DNA of 64,000 bases from JAFALK01 sp042701975. Lineage in GTDB: Bacteria > Pseudomonadota > Gammaproteobacteria > Burkholderiales > Burkholderiaceae_C. The notes below the pieces were generated by a model that saw nothing but the letters and a program-made list of their open reading frames with translations, searched no databases and was not told where the DNA came from. The stretch lies in NCBI GenBank assembly GCA_042701975.1, contig CP170561.1, positions 3,410,001 to 3,474,000 of the forward strand, in the 5' to 3' direction. Below are positions 1 to 8,984 of the stretch, piece by piece; position 1 is the first letter of the stretch; every line of letters begins with the position of its first letter. A program made the translations under genes and the position numbers.

Positions 1-330
1 ATGGCGATGGACTTTGACCTCTCGCAAGAGCCGCTGGCCACCGACCTGAAGTTCGACCTGGACGAGCCCGCCGGTACACCCGCGCCGGCACCGGCTGCGC
101 AAGCCAACGAGCTGGAGTTCGATCTTGGCTCCGTCAACCTGGACCTGACGCCGCCCGGCGACCTGAGCCCCGAAGAAGTCGAGCCGCTGCAGCGCCAGCT
201 GGAGCTGGCGGATGAGTTCCGCCAGATCGGTGACGTGGAAGGCGCGCGCGAAGTGCTGCAGGAAGTCATTGGCAAGGCTGGCGGCGAGGTGCTGGCCAAG
301 GCCAAGGCGATGCTTGCCGGTCTGAACTGA
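1..330 (+). CDS. fimV: FimV C-terminal fragment (gene enters from the left edge)
   Basis: This is the last 109 codons of a reading frame open at the window edge. The acidic, Asp/Leu-rich linker with repeated FDL motifs, followed by a TPR-like helix pair (LADEFRQIGDVEGAREVLQE, residues about 69-88), is the usual C-terminal end of FimV/HubP. That protein is a large inner-membrane organiser of polar structures such as type IV pili, with periplasmic LysM and cytoplasmic TPR parts. The ATG at base 1 is coincidental: FimV proteins are several hundred residues longer, so the true start lies outside. The neighbour truA fits, because fimV-truA-trpF is a common order in Burkholderiales. A strong terminator follows the stop. 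Confidence 0.85.
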   Translation: MAMDFDLSQEPLATDLKFDLDEPAGTPAPAPAAQANELEFDLGSVNLDLTPPGDLSPEEVEPLQRQLELADEFRQIGDVEGAREVLQEVIGKAGGEVLAKAKAMLAGLN

Positions 331-359
331 TTCGAAGACCCAGTTGCTTCGATAATCAA

Positions 360-392
360 GCGCCCGAGGTTGACTCGGGCGCTTTTTCTTTT
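360..392 (+). terminator. Rho-independent terminator after fimV
   Basis: A perfect 9-bp stem GCGCCCGAG / CTCGGGCGC (360-368 and 374-382) with a 5-base loop is followed by TTTTTCTTTT (383-392). It lies between the fimV stop and the truA ATG, so it separates fimV from the downstream operon. Confidence 0.9.
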
Positions 393-408
393 GGGGAACG
401 GGGAACGG

Positions 409-1191
409 ATGCGCGTCGCGCTCGGAGTCAGTTATCGCGGCCAGGCCTACAAGGGTTGGCAGAGCCAGCCGGGCGGCGGCACGGTGCAGGACGCGCTGGA
501 AGCGGCGCTGAGCGAATTCGCCGCGCAGCCGATCCGCACGATCTGCGCGGGCCGCACCGACACCGGCGTGCACGGACTCAACCAGGTTGTGCATTTCGAT
601 TCGCCCGTGGACCGCGATCCATTCTCATGGATGCGCGGCACCAACCGCTACCTCCCGCGCGACATCGCCATCCAGTGGTGTGCCTTTCCGGGCGAGCATT
701 TCCATGCCCGCAACCACGCTCGGGGACGGCGTTATGCCTACCTGCTGCTGGAGTCGCCGGTGCGCCCCGCGATCGAGGCGGGTGGCGTGGGCTGGGTGTT
801 CCGGCCGCTGGACATCGAGGCGATGCGAGCTGCTGCCGCGCACCTGATCGGCGAACACGATTTCTCCTCGTTCCGCTCGTCGGAATGCCAGGCCGCCTCG
901 CCCGTGAAGCTGATGCGCCGCATCGAGATCAGCCGCCGCGGTGCTTACTGGCGCTTTGAGTTCGACGCCTCGGCCTTTCTGCATCACATGATCCGCAACA
1001 TCATGGGCTGTCTGATCGCCATCGGCTCGGGCAATCAGAAGTCCGAGTGGATGATCGAAGTGTTGGCCGCAAGGAACCGGGATGCCGCGGCGCCGACGTT
1101 TTCGCCCGATGGACTCTATTTCGTCGGCCCTTATTACGATGCCGAGCTGAAGCTGCCCGAGCACACGGCGGCGATGGATTGGTTGCCCTGA
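409..1191 (+). CDS. truA: tRNA pseudouridine(38-40) synthase TruA
   Basis: 260 residues, the usual length. TruA isomerises uridines 38, 39 and 40 in the anticodon stem of many tRNAs in the cytoplasm. The catalytic Asp lies in GRTDTGVHG (Asp51), and the N-terminus MRVALGVSYRG with the GWQSQ strand is typical. The frame is open further upstream to a TTG at 370, but that start would lie inside the terminator; the ATG at 409 has the GGGGAACGGGGAACGG stretch just before it and matches the family N-terminus. trpF starts one base after the stop. Confidence 0.96.
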   Translation: MRVALGVSYRGQAYKGWQSQPGGGTVQDALEAALSEFAAQPIRTICAGRTDTGVHGLNQVVHFDSPVDRDPFSWMRGTNRYLPRDIAIQWCAFPGEHFHARNHARGRRYAYLLLESPVRPAIEAGGVGWVFRPLDIEAMRAAAAHLIGEHDFSSFRSSECQAASPVKLMRRIEISRRGAYWRFEFDASAFLHHMIRNIMGCLIAIGSGNQKSEWMIEVLAARNRDAAAPTFSPDGLYFVGPYYDAELKLPEHTAAMDWLP

Positions 1192-1192
1192 G

Positions 1193-1837
1193 ATGTCAAA
1201 TCCAAATCGCACTCGAATCAAGATCTGCGGCCTGACCCGCGAGCAAGACGTGGACGCCGCTGTTCGCGCGGGCGCCGATGCGGTGGGCTTCGTCTTCTAT
1301 CCGAAGAGCCCGCGCTACCTGACACCGGCCCGTGCGGCCGAGCTGGCGCGCCGGCTGCCGCCCTTCGTCACGCCGGTCGGCCTGTTCGTGAACGCGACCG
1401 ATGATGAGCTGAATGCAGCGCTGGCTGCGCTGCCCAACATGCTGGTGCAGTTCCACGGCGACGAAACGCCTGCGGAATGCGAGCGCATCGGCCGGCCCTT
1501 CATCCGCGCCGCGCGCATGGCGCCGGGCTTCGATTTGCTAGACTTCGCGCAGAAGTTTTCAGCCGCCCAGGCGCTGCTGCTCGACGCCCACGTCGAGAGC
1601 TACGGCGGGGCAGGAAAGGTTTTCGATTGGTCTCTTGTTCCGTCAAGCGTGCCCCTTCCGGTCGTTTTGTCTGGTGGGTTGCATGCCTCAAATGTGAGAG
1701 CTGGCGTCACGTCGGTGCGGCCGTGGGCCGTTGACGTGAGCTCCGGCGTCGAAGCTGCCAAAGGCATCAAGGACGCCGCCCTGATCGAACAGTTCTGCGC
1801 CGCCGTCCGTGCGGCTGACGCAGAACGCCAAGACTGA
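1193..1837 (+). CDS. trpF: Phosphoribosylanthranilate isomerase TrpF
   Basis: 214 residues. TrpF converts N-(5-phosphoribosyl)anthranilate to the carboxyphenylamino-deoxyribulose phosphate in tryptophan synthesis. The single-domain beta/alpha barrel shows the N-terminal signature IKICGLTR, with the catalytic Cys at position 12, and the C-terminal VDVSSGVE strand with the catalytic Asp and phosphate-binding residues. It sits between truA (one-base gap) and trpB (16-base gap), so truA-trpF-trpB-trpA is probably one transcript. TrpC and TrpD are not in the window. Confidence 0.97.
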   Translation: MSNPNRTRIKICGLTREQDVDAAVRAGADAVGFVFYPKSPRYLTPARAAELARRLPPFVTPVGLFVNATDDELNAALAALPNMLVQFHGDETPAECERIGRPFIRAARMAPGFDLLDFAQKFSAAQALLLDAHVESYGGAGKVFDWSLVPSSVPLPVVLSGGLHASNVRAGVTSVRPWAVDVSSGVEAAKGIKDAALIEQFCAAVRAADAERQD

Positions 1838-1853
1838 AGAAGACCTGTCAAAC

Positions 1854-3098
1854 ATGAGTTACGACCAACCCGATGCCAAGGGTCATTTCGGCATCTATGG
1901 CGGACGCTTTGTCGCCGAGACCCTGATGCACGCGCTCGACGAGCTCGAAGCAGCGTATGCCCGGTACCAGAACGATCCCGAGTTCGTGGCCGAGTTCAAG
2001 AAGGAGCTCGCCCACTTCGTCGGTCGCCCGAGCCCTATCTATCACGCGGACCGCTTATCAAATGAATTGGGTGGCGCGCAGATCTACATGAAGCGGGAGG
2101 ACCTCAATCACACCGGTGCCCACAAGGTCAACAACACCATCGGCCAGGCCCTGCTCGCCAAGCGCATGGGCAAGAAGCGCGTGATCGCCGAGACCGGTGC
2201 CGGCCAGCACGGTGTGGCCACGGCCACCATCTGTGCCCGCTACGGCATGGAATGCGTGGTCTACATGGGCTCGGAAGACGTGAAGCGGCAGAGCCCGAAC
2301 GTCTACCGCATGAACCTGCTCGGCGCCCGCGTGGTGCCGGTGGAAAGCGGCAGCAAGACGCTCAAGGACGCGCTGAACGAGGCGATGCGCGACTGGGTCA
2401 CGAACATCGAATCGACCTTCTACATCATCGGCACCGTGGCCGGGCCTTCGCCCTATCCGCGCATGGTGCGCGACTTCCAGCGTGTGATCGGCGACGAGTG
2501 CCTGGTGCAGATGCCCGAGCTGGCCGGTCGCCAGCCGGATGCGGTCGTGGCCTGCGTGGGCGGCGGCTCCAACGCCATCGGCATCTTCTATCCGTACATC
2601 GAGCACAAGAACGTGCGCCTGATCGGCGTTGAGGCCGCGGGGCAGGGCGTGGATTCGGGCAAGCATGCCGCCACGCTGACGGCTGGCAGCCCCGGCGTGC
2701 TGCACGGCAACCGCACCTACCTGCTGCAGGACAAGGACGGCCAGATCATCGAGACGCACTCGATCTCCGCCGGCCTGGACTACCCCGGCGTCGGCCCGGA
2801 GCATTCCTACCTGAAGGACATCGGCCGTGCCGAGTACGTCGGCATCACCGATGCGGAAGCGCTCGAAGCTTTCCATCGCTTGTGCCGCACGGAAGGCATC
2901 ATCCCTGCCCTGGAGTCGAGCCACGCCGTGGCCCATGCGATGAAGATCGCGCCGACCATGCGCAAGGACCAGATCCTGCTCGTGAACCTCTCGGGCCGCG
3001 GCGACAAGGACATGGGCACCGTCGCCGATCTTTCCGGCGCCAAGGTGTACGACCAGCCCTCGCAGGCGGGTCACAAGGTGAAGGGAGGTGCGCTGTGA
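1854..3098 (+). CDS. trpB: Tryptophan synthase beta chain
   Basis: 414 residues. TrpB is the PLP-dependent subunit that condenses indole with serine to give tryptophan, in an alpha2-beta2 complex with TrpA. The PLP Schiff-base lysine is Lys91 in HTGAHKVNN, and the phosphate-binding loop is CVGGGSNAIG. The N-terminus MSYDQPDAKGHFGIYGGRF is typical; the longer frame back to 1809 overlaps trpF and is not needed. The stop overlaps the trpA start, as expected for subunits made in equal amounts. Confidence 0.98.
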   Translation: MSYDQPDAKGHFGIYGGRFVAETLMHALDELEAAYARYQNDPEFVAEFKKELAHFVGRPSPIYHADRLSNELGGAQIYMKREDLNHTGAHKVNNTIGQALLAKRMGKKRVIAETGAGQHGVATATICARYGMECVVYMGSEDVKRQSPNVYRMNLLGARVVPVESGSKTLKDALNEAMRDWVTNIESTFYIIGTVAGPSPYPRMVRDFQRVIGDECLVQMPELAGRQPDAVVACVGGGSNAIGIFYPYIEHKNVRLIGVEAAGQGVDSGKHAATLTAGSPGVLHGNRTYLLQDKDGQIIETHSISAGLDYPGVGPEHSYLKDIGRAEYVGITDAEALEAFHRLCRTEGIIPALESSHAVAHAMKIAPTMRKDQILLVNLSGRGDKDMGTVADLSGAKVYDQPSQAGHKVKGGAL

Positions 3099-3892
3099 AC
3101 CGCATCGCCGCTACCTTTGCTGCGCTGAAGGCCAAAGGCCGCAAAGCGCTGATTCCCTTCGCGACCGCGGGCGATCCCTATCCGGATGCCACCGTCGATT
3201 TGATGCTGGCCATGGCCCGTGCCGGTGCCAACGTGATCGAGCTGGGCGTGCCGTTCTCCGATCCGATGGCCGATGGCCCCGTGATCCAGCGGGCAGGCGA
3301 GCGGGCGCTCAAGCACGGCATCGGCCTCAAGCAGGTGCTCGCCTATGTGCGCCAGTTCCGCGAGCAGGACGCCACCACCCCCGTTGTGCTGATGGGTTAT
3401 GCCAACCCGATCGAGCGCTATGGCCAGCCCGCCTTCGTGGCGGATGCCAAGGCCTCCGGCGTGGACGGCGTGCTGGTGGTGGACTATCCGCCCGAGGAGT
3501 GCGAAGCCTTCGCCACCGACCTGCGCGCCGCCGGCATGGATCCGATCTTCCTGCTGGCGCCGACCTCCACCGAGGAGCGCATGGCTGCCATCGGCCGCCT
3601 GGCGACGGGCTATGTCTACTACGTCTCGCTCAAGGGCGTGACGGGGGCAGGGCACCTGAACACAGCTGCCGTGGCCGAGGCTGTGCCGCGCATTCGCAAG
3701 CATGTGAGCGTGCCGGTGGGTGTGGGTTTCGGCATCCGCGACGGTGCTACGGCCCGGGCCGTGGGTGATGTTTCGGACGGCGTGGTGATCGGTTCCAAGC
3801 TGGTCGAATTGCTGGAGGCCCAGGCAAGGGATAATGTCGCCTCTGCAGGTGCCGCCTTCATCCACGAGATACGGGCTGCACTTGACGCCTGA
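3095..3892 (+). CDS. trpA: Tryptophan synthase alpha chain
   Basis: 265 residues, beginning with GTG at 3095 inside the trpB stop (GTGA overlap). A strong ribosome-binding site, AAGGGAGGTG (3081-3090), sits just before it and decides this start over the longer open frame from 2882. TrpA cleaves indole-3-glycerol phosphate to indole and glyceraldehyde phosphate and channels indole to TrpB. The catalytic Glu49 (IELGVPFSDP) and the second catalytic Asp (in GVPFSDPMADG, near residue 60) are present. accD follows after 27 bases. Confidence 0.97.
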   Translation: MNRIAATFAALKAKGRKALIPFATAGDPYPDATVDLMLAMARAGANVIELGVPFSDPMADGPVIQRAGERALKHGIGLKQVLAYVRQFREQDATTPVVLMGYANPIERYGQPAFVADAKASGVDGVLVVDYPPEECEAFATDLRAAGMDPIFLLAPTSTEERMAAIGRLATGYVYYVSLKGVTGAGHLNTAAVAEAVPRIRKHVSVPVGVGFGIRDGATARAVGDVSDGVVIGSKLVELLEAQARDNVASAGAAFIHEIRAALDA

Positions 3893-3919
3893 ACAACCAG
3901 TTAGAGGAGAGTCTGCAAT

Positions 3920-4792
3920 ATGAGTTGGCTTGAAAAACTCCTGCCGCCCAAGATGCAGCAACAGGACCCGGGCGAGCGCCGCACGGTGCCCGAAGGCCTG
4001 TGGATCAAGTGCCCGTCCTGCGAGACGGTGCTCTACAAGACCGACCTGGAAAGCAACGCGAACGTCTGCCCCAAGTGCGGTCACCACCATCGCATCGGCG
4101 CACGCGCCCGCCTGGACCACTTCCTGGACGGCGAAGGCCGTTATGAAGTCGGCCAGGAGGTGCTGCCCGTCGACGCCCTGAAGTTCAAGGACAGCAAGAA
4201 GTACCCGGACCGCCTCAAGGAAGCCCTTGAATCGACCGGCGAAACCGATGCCCTGGTCGTCATGGGCGGCGCGGTGATGAGCGTGCCCGTCGTCGTGGCG
4301 TGCTTCGAGTTCGACTTCATGGGCGGCTCGATGGGCTCCGTCGTCGGCGAGCGCTTCGTGCGCGGCGTCGAAACCGCCATCGAGCAGAAGGTGCCTTTCA
4401 TCTGCTTCACCGCCACCGGCGGCGCGCGGATGCAAGAAGGCCTGCTCTCGCTGATGCAGATGGCCAAGGCCAACGCCTCGCTCACGCACCTGGCCAAGGC
4501 GAAGCTGCCCTACATCAGCGTGCTGACCGACCCGACCATGGGCGGCGTCTCGGCCAGTTTCGCTTTCGTGGGCGACATCGTGATCGCTGAGCCCAAGGCC
4601 CTGATCGGCTTTGCCGGCCCGCGTGTGATCGAGAACACCGTGCGCGAGAAGCTGCCTGCCGGCTTCCAGCGTGCCGAGTTCCTAATGGAAAAGGGCGCCG
4701 TGGACATGATCGTGGACCGTCGCAACCTGCGCGAGACCATCGCCCGCCAACTGGCCATGCTGCAGCGCCAGAGCTCTGACGCGGTGGCCTGA
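3920..4792 (+). CDS. accD: Acetyl-CoA carboxylase carboxyltransferase subunit beta
   Basis: 290 residues. AccD is the beta half of the carboxyltransferase that moves CO2 from carboxybiotin to acetyl-CoA, the first step of fatty acid synthesis. A four-cysteine zinc ribbon is clear (Cys31, Cys34, Cys50, Cys53), followed by the crotonase-like core with GGSMGSVVGERF and the ATGGARMQEG oxyanion-loop region. AGAGGAGAG lies before the ATG. The trpA-accD-folC order is conserved in betaproteobacteria. A hairpin follows the stop. Confidence 0.97.
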   Translation: MSWLEKLLPPKMQQQDPGERRTVPEGLWIKCPSCETVLYKTDLESNANVCPKCGHHHRIGARARLDHFLDGEGRYEVGQEVLPVDALKFKDSKKYPDRLKEALESTGETDALVVMGGAVMSVPVVVACFEFDFMGGSMGSVVGERFVRGVETAIEQKVPFICFTATGGARMQEGLLSLMQMAKANASLTHLAKAKLPYISVLTDPTMGGVSASFAFVGDIVIAEPKALIGFAGPRVIENTVREKLPAGFQRAEFLMEKGAVDMIVDRRNLRETIARQLAMLQRQSSDAVA

Positions 4793-4813
4793 TTTCCTAA
4801 CGCAATGATTCAG

Positions 4814-4848
4814 CGGCCAGGCCTTTATCGGTCTGGCCGTCTTCGTTT
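4814..4848 (+). terminator. Terminator-like hairpin between accD and folC
   Basis: Stem CGGCCAGGCC / GGTCTGGCCG (4814-4823 and 4830-4839, one G-U pair) with a 6-base loop is followed by TCTTCGTTT. The T-tract is broken, so it may only attenuate read-through into folC, whose ATG is directly downstream. Confidence 0.55.
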
Positions 4849-6132
4849 ATGAAGCTTGAAGACTGGCTCGCCCACTGCGAGCGCCTGCATCCCAAAACCA
4901 TCGACATGACGCTGGCCCGCGTCAATGAGGTGCGTGACCGGCTCGGCCTGAAGTTCGAGGCGCCGGTGATCATGGTGGCCGGCACCAACGGCAAGGGTTC
5001 GACCTGCGCCATGCTGGAATCCATCGCGCTGCGCGCGGGCTACAAGGTGGGCCTCTACATCAAGCCGCACCTCGTGCATTTCCAGGAGCGCTGTCGTGTG
5101 GGCGGCGAGCCGGTGGCGGCGGATTCGCTGCTCGAGCACTTCGAGGCCGTGGAGAAGGCTCGCGGCGAACTGACGCTGACCTACTTCGAGTTCACCACGC
5201 TGGCGATCATGCGTCGGCTGGCGAGCGAACCGCTGGACCTGGTGATCCTGGAAGTCGGCCTGGGCGGACGTCTGGACGCGGTGAACTGCATTGACGCCGA
5301 TTGCGCGGTCATCACCAGCATCGACCTCGACCATACCGAATACTTGGGCCCCGACCGCGAATCTGTGGGGCGCGAAAAAGCGCACATCATGCGGCCGGGC
5401 CGCCCGGTGGTGTGCAGCGATCCGGTGCCGCCGGCCTCGATTGCCGCGCATGCGCAAAGCATCGGCGCCGACCTGCGCCAGCTCGGCCGCGATTTCACCT
5501 ACGGTGGCGACCGCCAGCAGTGGCAGTGGTCGGGCCGTTCACGGCGCTTCTCCGGCCTGGCCTATCCGGCCCTGCGCGGCGTGAACCAGCTGCTCAATGC
5601 GGCGGGCGTGCTGGCGGCCTTTGAGGCGCTGTATGAGCGCCTGCCGATCAGCGCCCAGGCGATCCGCACGGGGTTGGCGATGGTGGAGCTGCCGGGCCGC
5701 TTCCAGGTCGTGCCGGGCCAGCCGGCCCTCGTTCTCGACGTGGCGCACAACCCGCACGCCGTGGCGGCGCTGGCGCAGAACCTCGACCAGATGGGCTTCT
5801 ACCCACGCACGCACGCCGTCTTCGGCGCAATGGCGGACAAGAATTTGGGCGAGATCTTCCGCAAGGTCGCGCACCTGGTGGACAGCTGGCACTTCTGCAA
5901 TCTCGCCATCCCGCGCGCCGCGAAAGCGCAGGAGTTGAAGCAGCAGTTCGAAACGGGCGGTTTCAAGACGCCGCCGGGCCTGACGCTGCATACCCATGCC
6001 AGCCCGCTCGAAGCCCTGTCCGCCGCGGCGGCTGCAGCCGACCCCGCTGATAGAATTTTGGTCTTCGGATCCTTCTACACGGTGGGTGGTGTGCTCGAGA
6101 AGGGCATACCCCGTCTGGGCTCTGCACACTAA
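4849..6132 (+). CDS. folC: Bifunctional folylpolyglutamate / dihydrofolate synthase FolC
   Basis: 427 residues. FolC adds glutamate to dihydropteroate and then further glutamates to reduced folates, using ATP. The Mur-ligase P-loop GTNGKGST is at residues 45-52. Other family marks are the ILEVGLGGRLDAVN segment, the TSIDLDHTEYLG motif and the C-terminal glutamate-ligase domain beginning near DVAHNPHA. The start lies right after the hairpin and no better start exists upstream. It begins a folC-dedD-cvpA-purF run seen in many proteobacteria. Confidence 0.96.
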   Translation: MKLEDWLAHCERLHPKTIDMTLARVNEVRDRLGLKFEAPVIMVAGTNGKGSTCAMLESIALRAGYKVGLYIKPHLVHFQERCRVGGEPVAADSLLEHFEAVEKARGELTLTYFEFTTLAIMRRLASEPLDLVILEVGLGGRLDAVNCIDADCAVITSIDLDHTEYLGPDRESVGREKAHIMRPGRPVVCSDPVPPASIAAHAQSIGADLRQLGRDFTYGGDRQQWQWSGRSRRFSGLAYPALRGVNQLLNAAGVLAAFEALYERLPISAQAIRTGLAMVELPGRFQVVPGQPALVLDVAHNPHAVAALAQNLDQMGFYPRTHAVFGAMADKNLGEIFRKVAHLVDSWHFCNLAIPRAAKAQELKQQFETGGFKTPPGLTLHTHASPLEALSAAAAAADPADRILVFGSFYTVGGVLEKGIPRLGSAH

Positions 6133-6144
6133 CCCCTCGCGTCC

Positions 6145-6933
6145 ATGGGTTTCACCTCCTTTTTCAAGCGCGGCGACAAGTCGGCCGCAGCCGCCAAACC
6201 GGTCAACGATTCGCAGGATGGCGTTCAGCACCTGCGCGTGCGCGCGCGCCGCCGCCTGATCGGCGCCGCCGTGCTGGTGGTCATCGGCGTGATCGGCTTC
6301 CCGCTGCTGTTCGAGACGCAGCCGCGGCCCATCCCGGTCGACCTGCCGATCGACATTCCGCGCAAGGAAGGCGCGGCGCCGCTGAACGTGCCGGCGCCGG
6401 TGCTGCCTTCGGTTTCCGCTTCCAAGGCCGCGGCCGGTGCGGAAGTGATCGAGGGCACGGAGAAAGTCATCGAACCGCAGGCCAAGCCGGTGGAAGTGCC
6501 ACCGGCTGTTGTTGCGCCGAAGGTGGCAGAAGTCAAGCCGGAGCAAAAGCCTGAGACCAAGCCAGAGGCGAAACCGCAGGCGAAGGTGGAGACCAAGCCC
6601 GCGGACAAGGCCAAGGCTGGCCGTGACGACGCGGCGCGCGCGCAGGCCATCCTCGAAGGCAAGTCGGTCGAGAAGTCCGCAGACAAGATCGCGGGCGCTG
6701 ACAAAGGGCGCTTCGTCGTGCAGGTCGGCGCCTTCTCCGACAACTCCGCCGCGCGCGAGGCGCGCATGAAGGTCGAGAAGCTCGGCCTCAAGACCTATGT
6801 GCAGGCGGTGGACGCCGGCGGCAAGCACGTCATCCGCGTGCGCATTGGCCCGTTCAGCGACCGCGGCGAGGCCGACAAGGCCGCCGCCAAGCTCAAGAGC
6901 ACCGGCCTGGCGACCGCCGTGCTGACGCTCTGA
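6145..6933 (+). CDS. dedD: DedD-like SPOR-domain membrane protein
   Basis: 262 residues: a short cytoplasmic N-terminus, one membrane helix (about 38-56), a long linker rich in Pro, Lys, Glu and Ala with repeated K-P-E/K-A units (about 110-165), and a C-terminal SPOR domain (about 185-262, beginning GRFVVQVGAFSDN). SPOR domains bind denuded peptidoglycan at the division site, so the protein should act at the septum from the inner membrane. The gap to folC is only 12 bases, and cvpA follows after 18. Sequence among DedD proteins is poorly conserved; the name rests on architecture and position. Confidence 0.85.
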   Translation: MGFTSFFKRGDKSAAAAKPVNDSQDGVQHLRVRARRRLIGAAVLVVIGVIGFPLLFETQPRPIPVDLPIDIPRKEGAAPLNVPAPVLPSVSASKAAAGAEVIEGTEKVIEPQAKPVEVPPAVVAPKVAEVKPEQKPETKPEAKPQAKVETKPADKAKAGRDDAARAQAILEGKSVEKSADKIAGADKGRFVVQVGAFSDNSAAREARMKVEKLGLKTYVQAVDAGGKHVIRVRIGPFSDRGEADKAAAKLKSTGLATAVLTL

Positions 6934-6951
6934 CCGGCAAAGACACGCATC

Positions 6952-7443
6952 ATGGAACTCGCCTGGATCGATCTTGCACTGGCCGGCATCTTGCTGATCT
7001 CGCTGTTTGTCGGTCTGTGGCGAGGTCTGGTCTATGAGTTGCTGTCGCTCGCTGGCTGGGTGGTGGCGTATTTCGCTTGCCCCTATCTGGCGCCTGTGCT
7101 GCTGCACTTCCTGCCAGAGGGCAAGTTCGGCGAGATGCCGGCGCAGATGGGTGCCCTGGTCGCCAGCTTCATCCTGATCCTGCTCGTGTGGAGCATCGGC
7201 GCCAAGCTCGTGCGCCTGCTGGTGCAGGCCACGCCGCTTTCCGTGATCGATCGGCTGCTGGGGGCTGGCTTCGGTCTGCTGCGTGGCGTGCTGATCTGCC
7301 TGCTGGTGGTGCTGGTGGGCGGGATGACGCCTGCGGCCAAGTCGCCGACCTGGCAAGCCTCCAAGGCCGTGCCTTGGCTGGAGGCGACCCTGTCTGAAAT
7401 TCAAGTGGTGCTGCCTGAGGGTGTCACCAAAGCCTTCTCTTAA
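6952..7443 (+). CDS. cvpA: CvpA family inner-membrane protein
   Basis: 163 residues with about four hydrophobic segments (roughly 5-25, 30-48, 62-85 and 100-125) and the family opening in which a short charged stretch leads into LAGILLISLFVGLWRG. CvpA was first named for colicin V production and its molecular role is still unclear; loss affects envelope and stress tolerance in several bacteria. It lies directly before purF, as in most proteobacteria, with 11 bases between, so it is probably co-transcribed with it. Confidence 0.93.
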   Translation: MELAWIDLALAGILLISLFVGLWRGLVYELLSLAGWVVAYFACPYLAPVLLHFLPEGKFGEMPAQMGALVASFILILLVWSIGAKLVRLLVQATPLSVIDRLLGAGFGLLRGVLICLLVVLVGGMTPAAKSPTWQASKAVPWLEATLSEIQVVLPEGVTKAFS

Positions 7444-7454
7444 GGATTTTTGCC

Positions 7455-8966
7455 ATGTGCGGCATCGTCGGCGTGACTGCCAAGACCCCCGTCAACCAGC
7501 TGATCTACGACGCGCTGCTGCTTCTGCAGCACCGCGGCCAGGACGCTGCCGGCATCGTCACCATGCAGGGCAGCAAGTGCTTCATGCACAAGGCGCGCGG
7601 CATGGTGCGCGACGTGTTCCGCACCCGCAATATGCGCGCGCTGCCGGGCAATATCGGCCTGGGTCAGGTGCGCTACCCCACGGCCGGCAATGCCTACAAC
7701 GAAGAAGAGGCGCAGCCCTTCTACGTGAACGCGCCTTTCGGACTCGTGCTGGTTCACAACGGCAACCTGACCAACGCCCACGGGCTCAAGGACGAGCTGG
7801 CCGCAATCGACCGCCGCCACATCAACACCGAGAGCGACACCGAGGTGCTGATCAACGTGCTGGCCCACGAGCTGGACAACGCCGCGCGCGGCCGCCCGGT
7901 GACGCCGGACGAGATCTTCACCGCCGTGCGTGCCGTGCAAAAGCGCATCAAGGGCTCGTACGCCGTGATCGCCCTGATCGCCGGCCACGGCCTGCTGGCC
8001 TTCCGCGATCCCTTTGGCATCCGCCCGCTGTGTTTCGGTCGTGCGGGCGACGGCGAGGTGATGGTGGCCAGCGAGAGCGTCACGCTCGAAGGCACGGGCT
8101 ACAAGCTCGAGCGCGACGTGGCACCCGGCGAGGCCATCTTCATTGACACCGAAGGCCAACTGCACGCGCGCCAGTGCAACGATTCGCCCTCGCTGAACCC
8201 GTGCATGTTCGAGTTCGTCTACCTCGCGCGGCCGGATTCGGTCATGGACGGCATCTCGGTCTACCAGGCTCGCCTGAACATGGGCGAGACGCTGGCGCAG
8301 CGCGTGATCTCCACCATGCCGCCGACGGACATCGACGTGGTGATCCCGATCCCCGAATCGAGCCGCCCCTCGGCCATGCAGCTGGCGCACCGCATCGGCA
8401 AGCCCTACCGCGAAGGCTTCGTCAAGAACCGCTATGTGGGCCGCACCTTCATCATGCCGGGGCAGGGCGCGCGCAAGAAGTCCGTGCGCCAGAAGCTCAA
8501 CGCCATTGGCCTGGAGTTCAAGGGGCGCAATGTGCTGCTGGTGGACGATTCCATCGTGCGCGGCACGACGTCCAAGGAGATCGTGCAGATGGCCCGTGAG
8601 GCCGGCGCCAACAAGGTCTACCTCGCTTCGGCCGCGCCGCCGGTGCGCTTCCCGAACGTCTACGGCATCGACATGCCCACGCGCGAGGAGCTGATTGCCC
8701 ACGGCCGCAGCACCGAAGAGATCCGCGAATACATTGGCGCCGATGCGCTGATCTACCAGGACGTTGACGCGATGAAGCGCGTGGTTGCCGCGCTGAAGCC
8801 GGGCCTCAAGTCCTTTGAGGCTTCGTGCTTCGACGGCCATTACGTCACCGGCGACGTGTCGGCCGATGATTTCGAGGCCATCCGCGAGCAGCGCAAGTCC
8901 TCGCAGGACGATGAAGAGGATGCAGAAGCACGCACCCGTCTCGCCCTGCAAAGCCGAACCGAATAA
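7455..8966 (+). CDS. purF: Amidophosphoribosyltransferase PurF
   Basis: 503 residues. PurF makes 5-phosphoribosylamine from PRPP and glutamine, the committed step of purine synthesis. The N-terminal glutaminase nucleophile is Cys2 (MCGIVGV), exposed by removal of Met1. The C-terminal phosphoribosyltransferase domain has the PRPP loop LLVDDSIVRGTT. The last 20 residues are acidic and polar. gltX follows after 18 bases; the metZ gene often found behind purF in betaproteobacteria is not here. Confidence 0.97.
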   Translation: MCGIVGVTAKTPVNQLIYDALLLLQHRGQDAAGIVTMQGSKCFMHKARGMVRDVFRTRNMRALPGNIGLGQVRYPTAGNAYNEEEAQPFYVNAPFGLVLVHNGNLTNAHGLKDELAAIDRRHINTESDTEVLINVLAHELDNAARGRPVTPDEIFTAVRAVQKRIKGSYAVIALIAGHGLLAFRDPFGIRPLCFGRAGDGEVMVASESVTLEGTGYKLERDVAPGEAIFIDTEGQLHARQCNDSPSLNPCMFEFVYLARPDSVMDGISVYQARLNMGETLAQRVISTMPPTDIDVVIPIPESSRPSAMQLAHRIGKPYREGFVKNRYVGRTFIMPGQGARKKSVRQKLNAIGLEFKGRNVLLVDDSIVRGTTSKEIVQMAREAGANKVYLASAAPPVRFPNVYGIDMPTREELIAHGRSTEEIREYIGADALIYQDVDAMKRVVAALKPGLKSFEASCFDGHYVTGDVSADDFEAIREQRKSSQDDEEDAEARTRLALQSRTE

Positions 8967-8984
8967 GAACAAGTTTTCAGCACC

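Noticed and set aside
4141..4497. Minus-strand frames antisense to accD and similar ones opposite other genes
   Set aside because: No family match and typical shadow composition.
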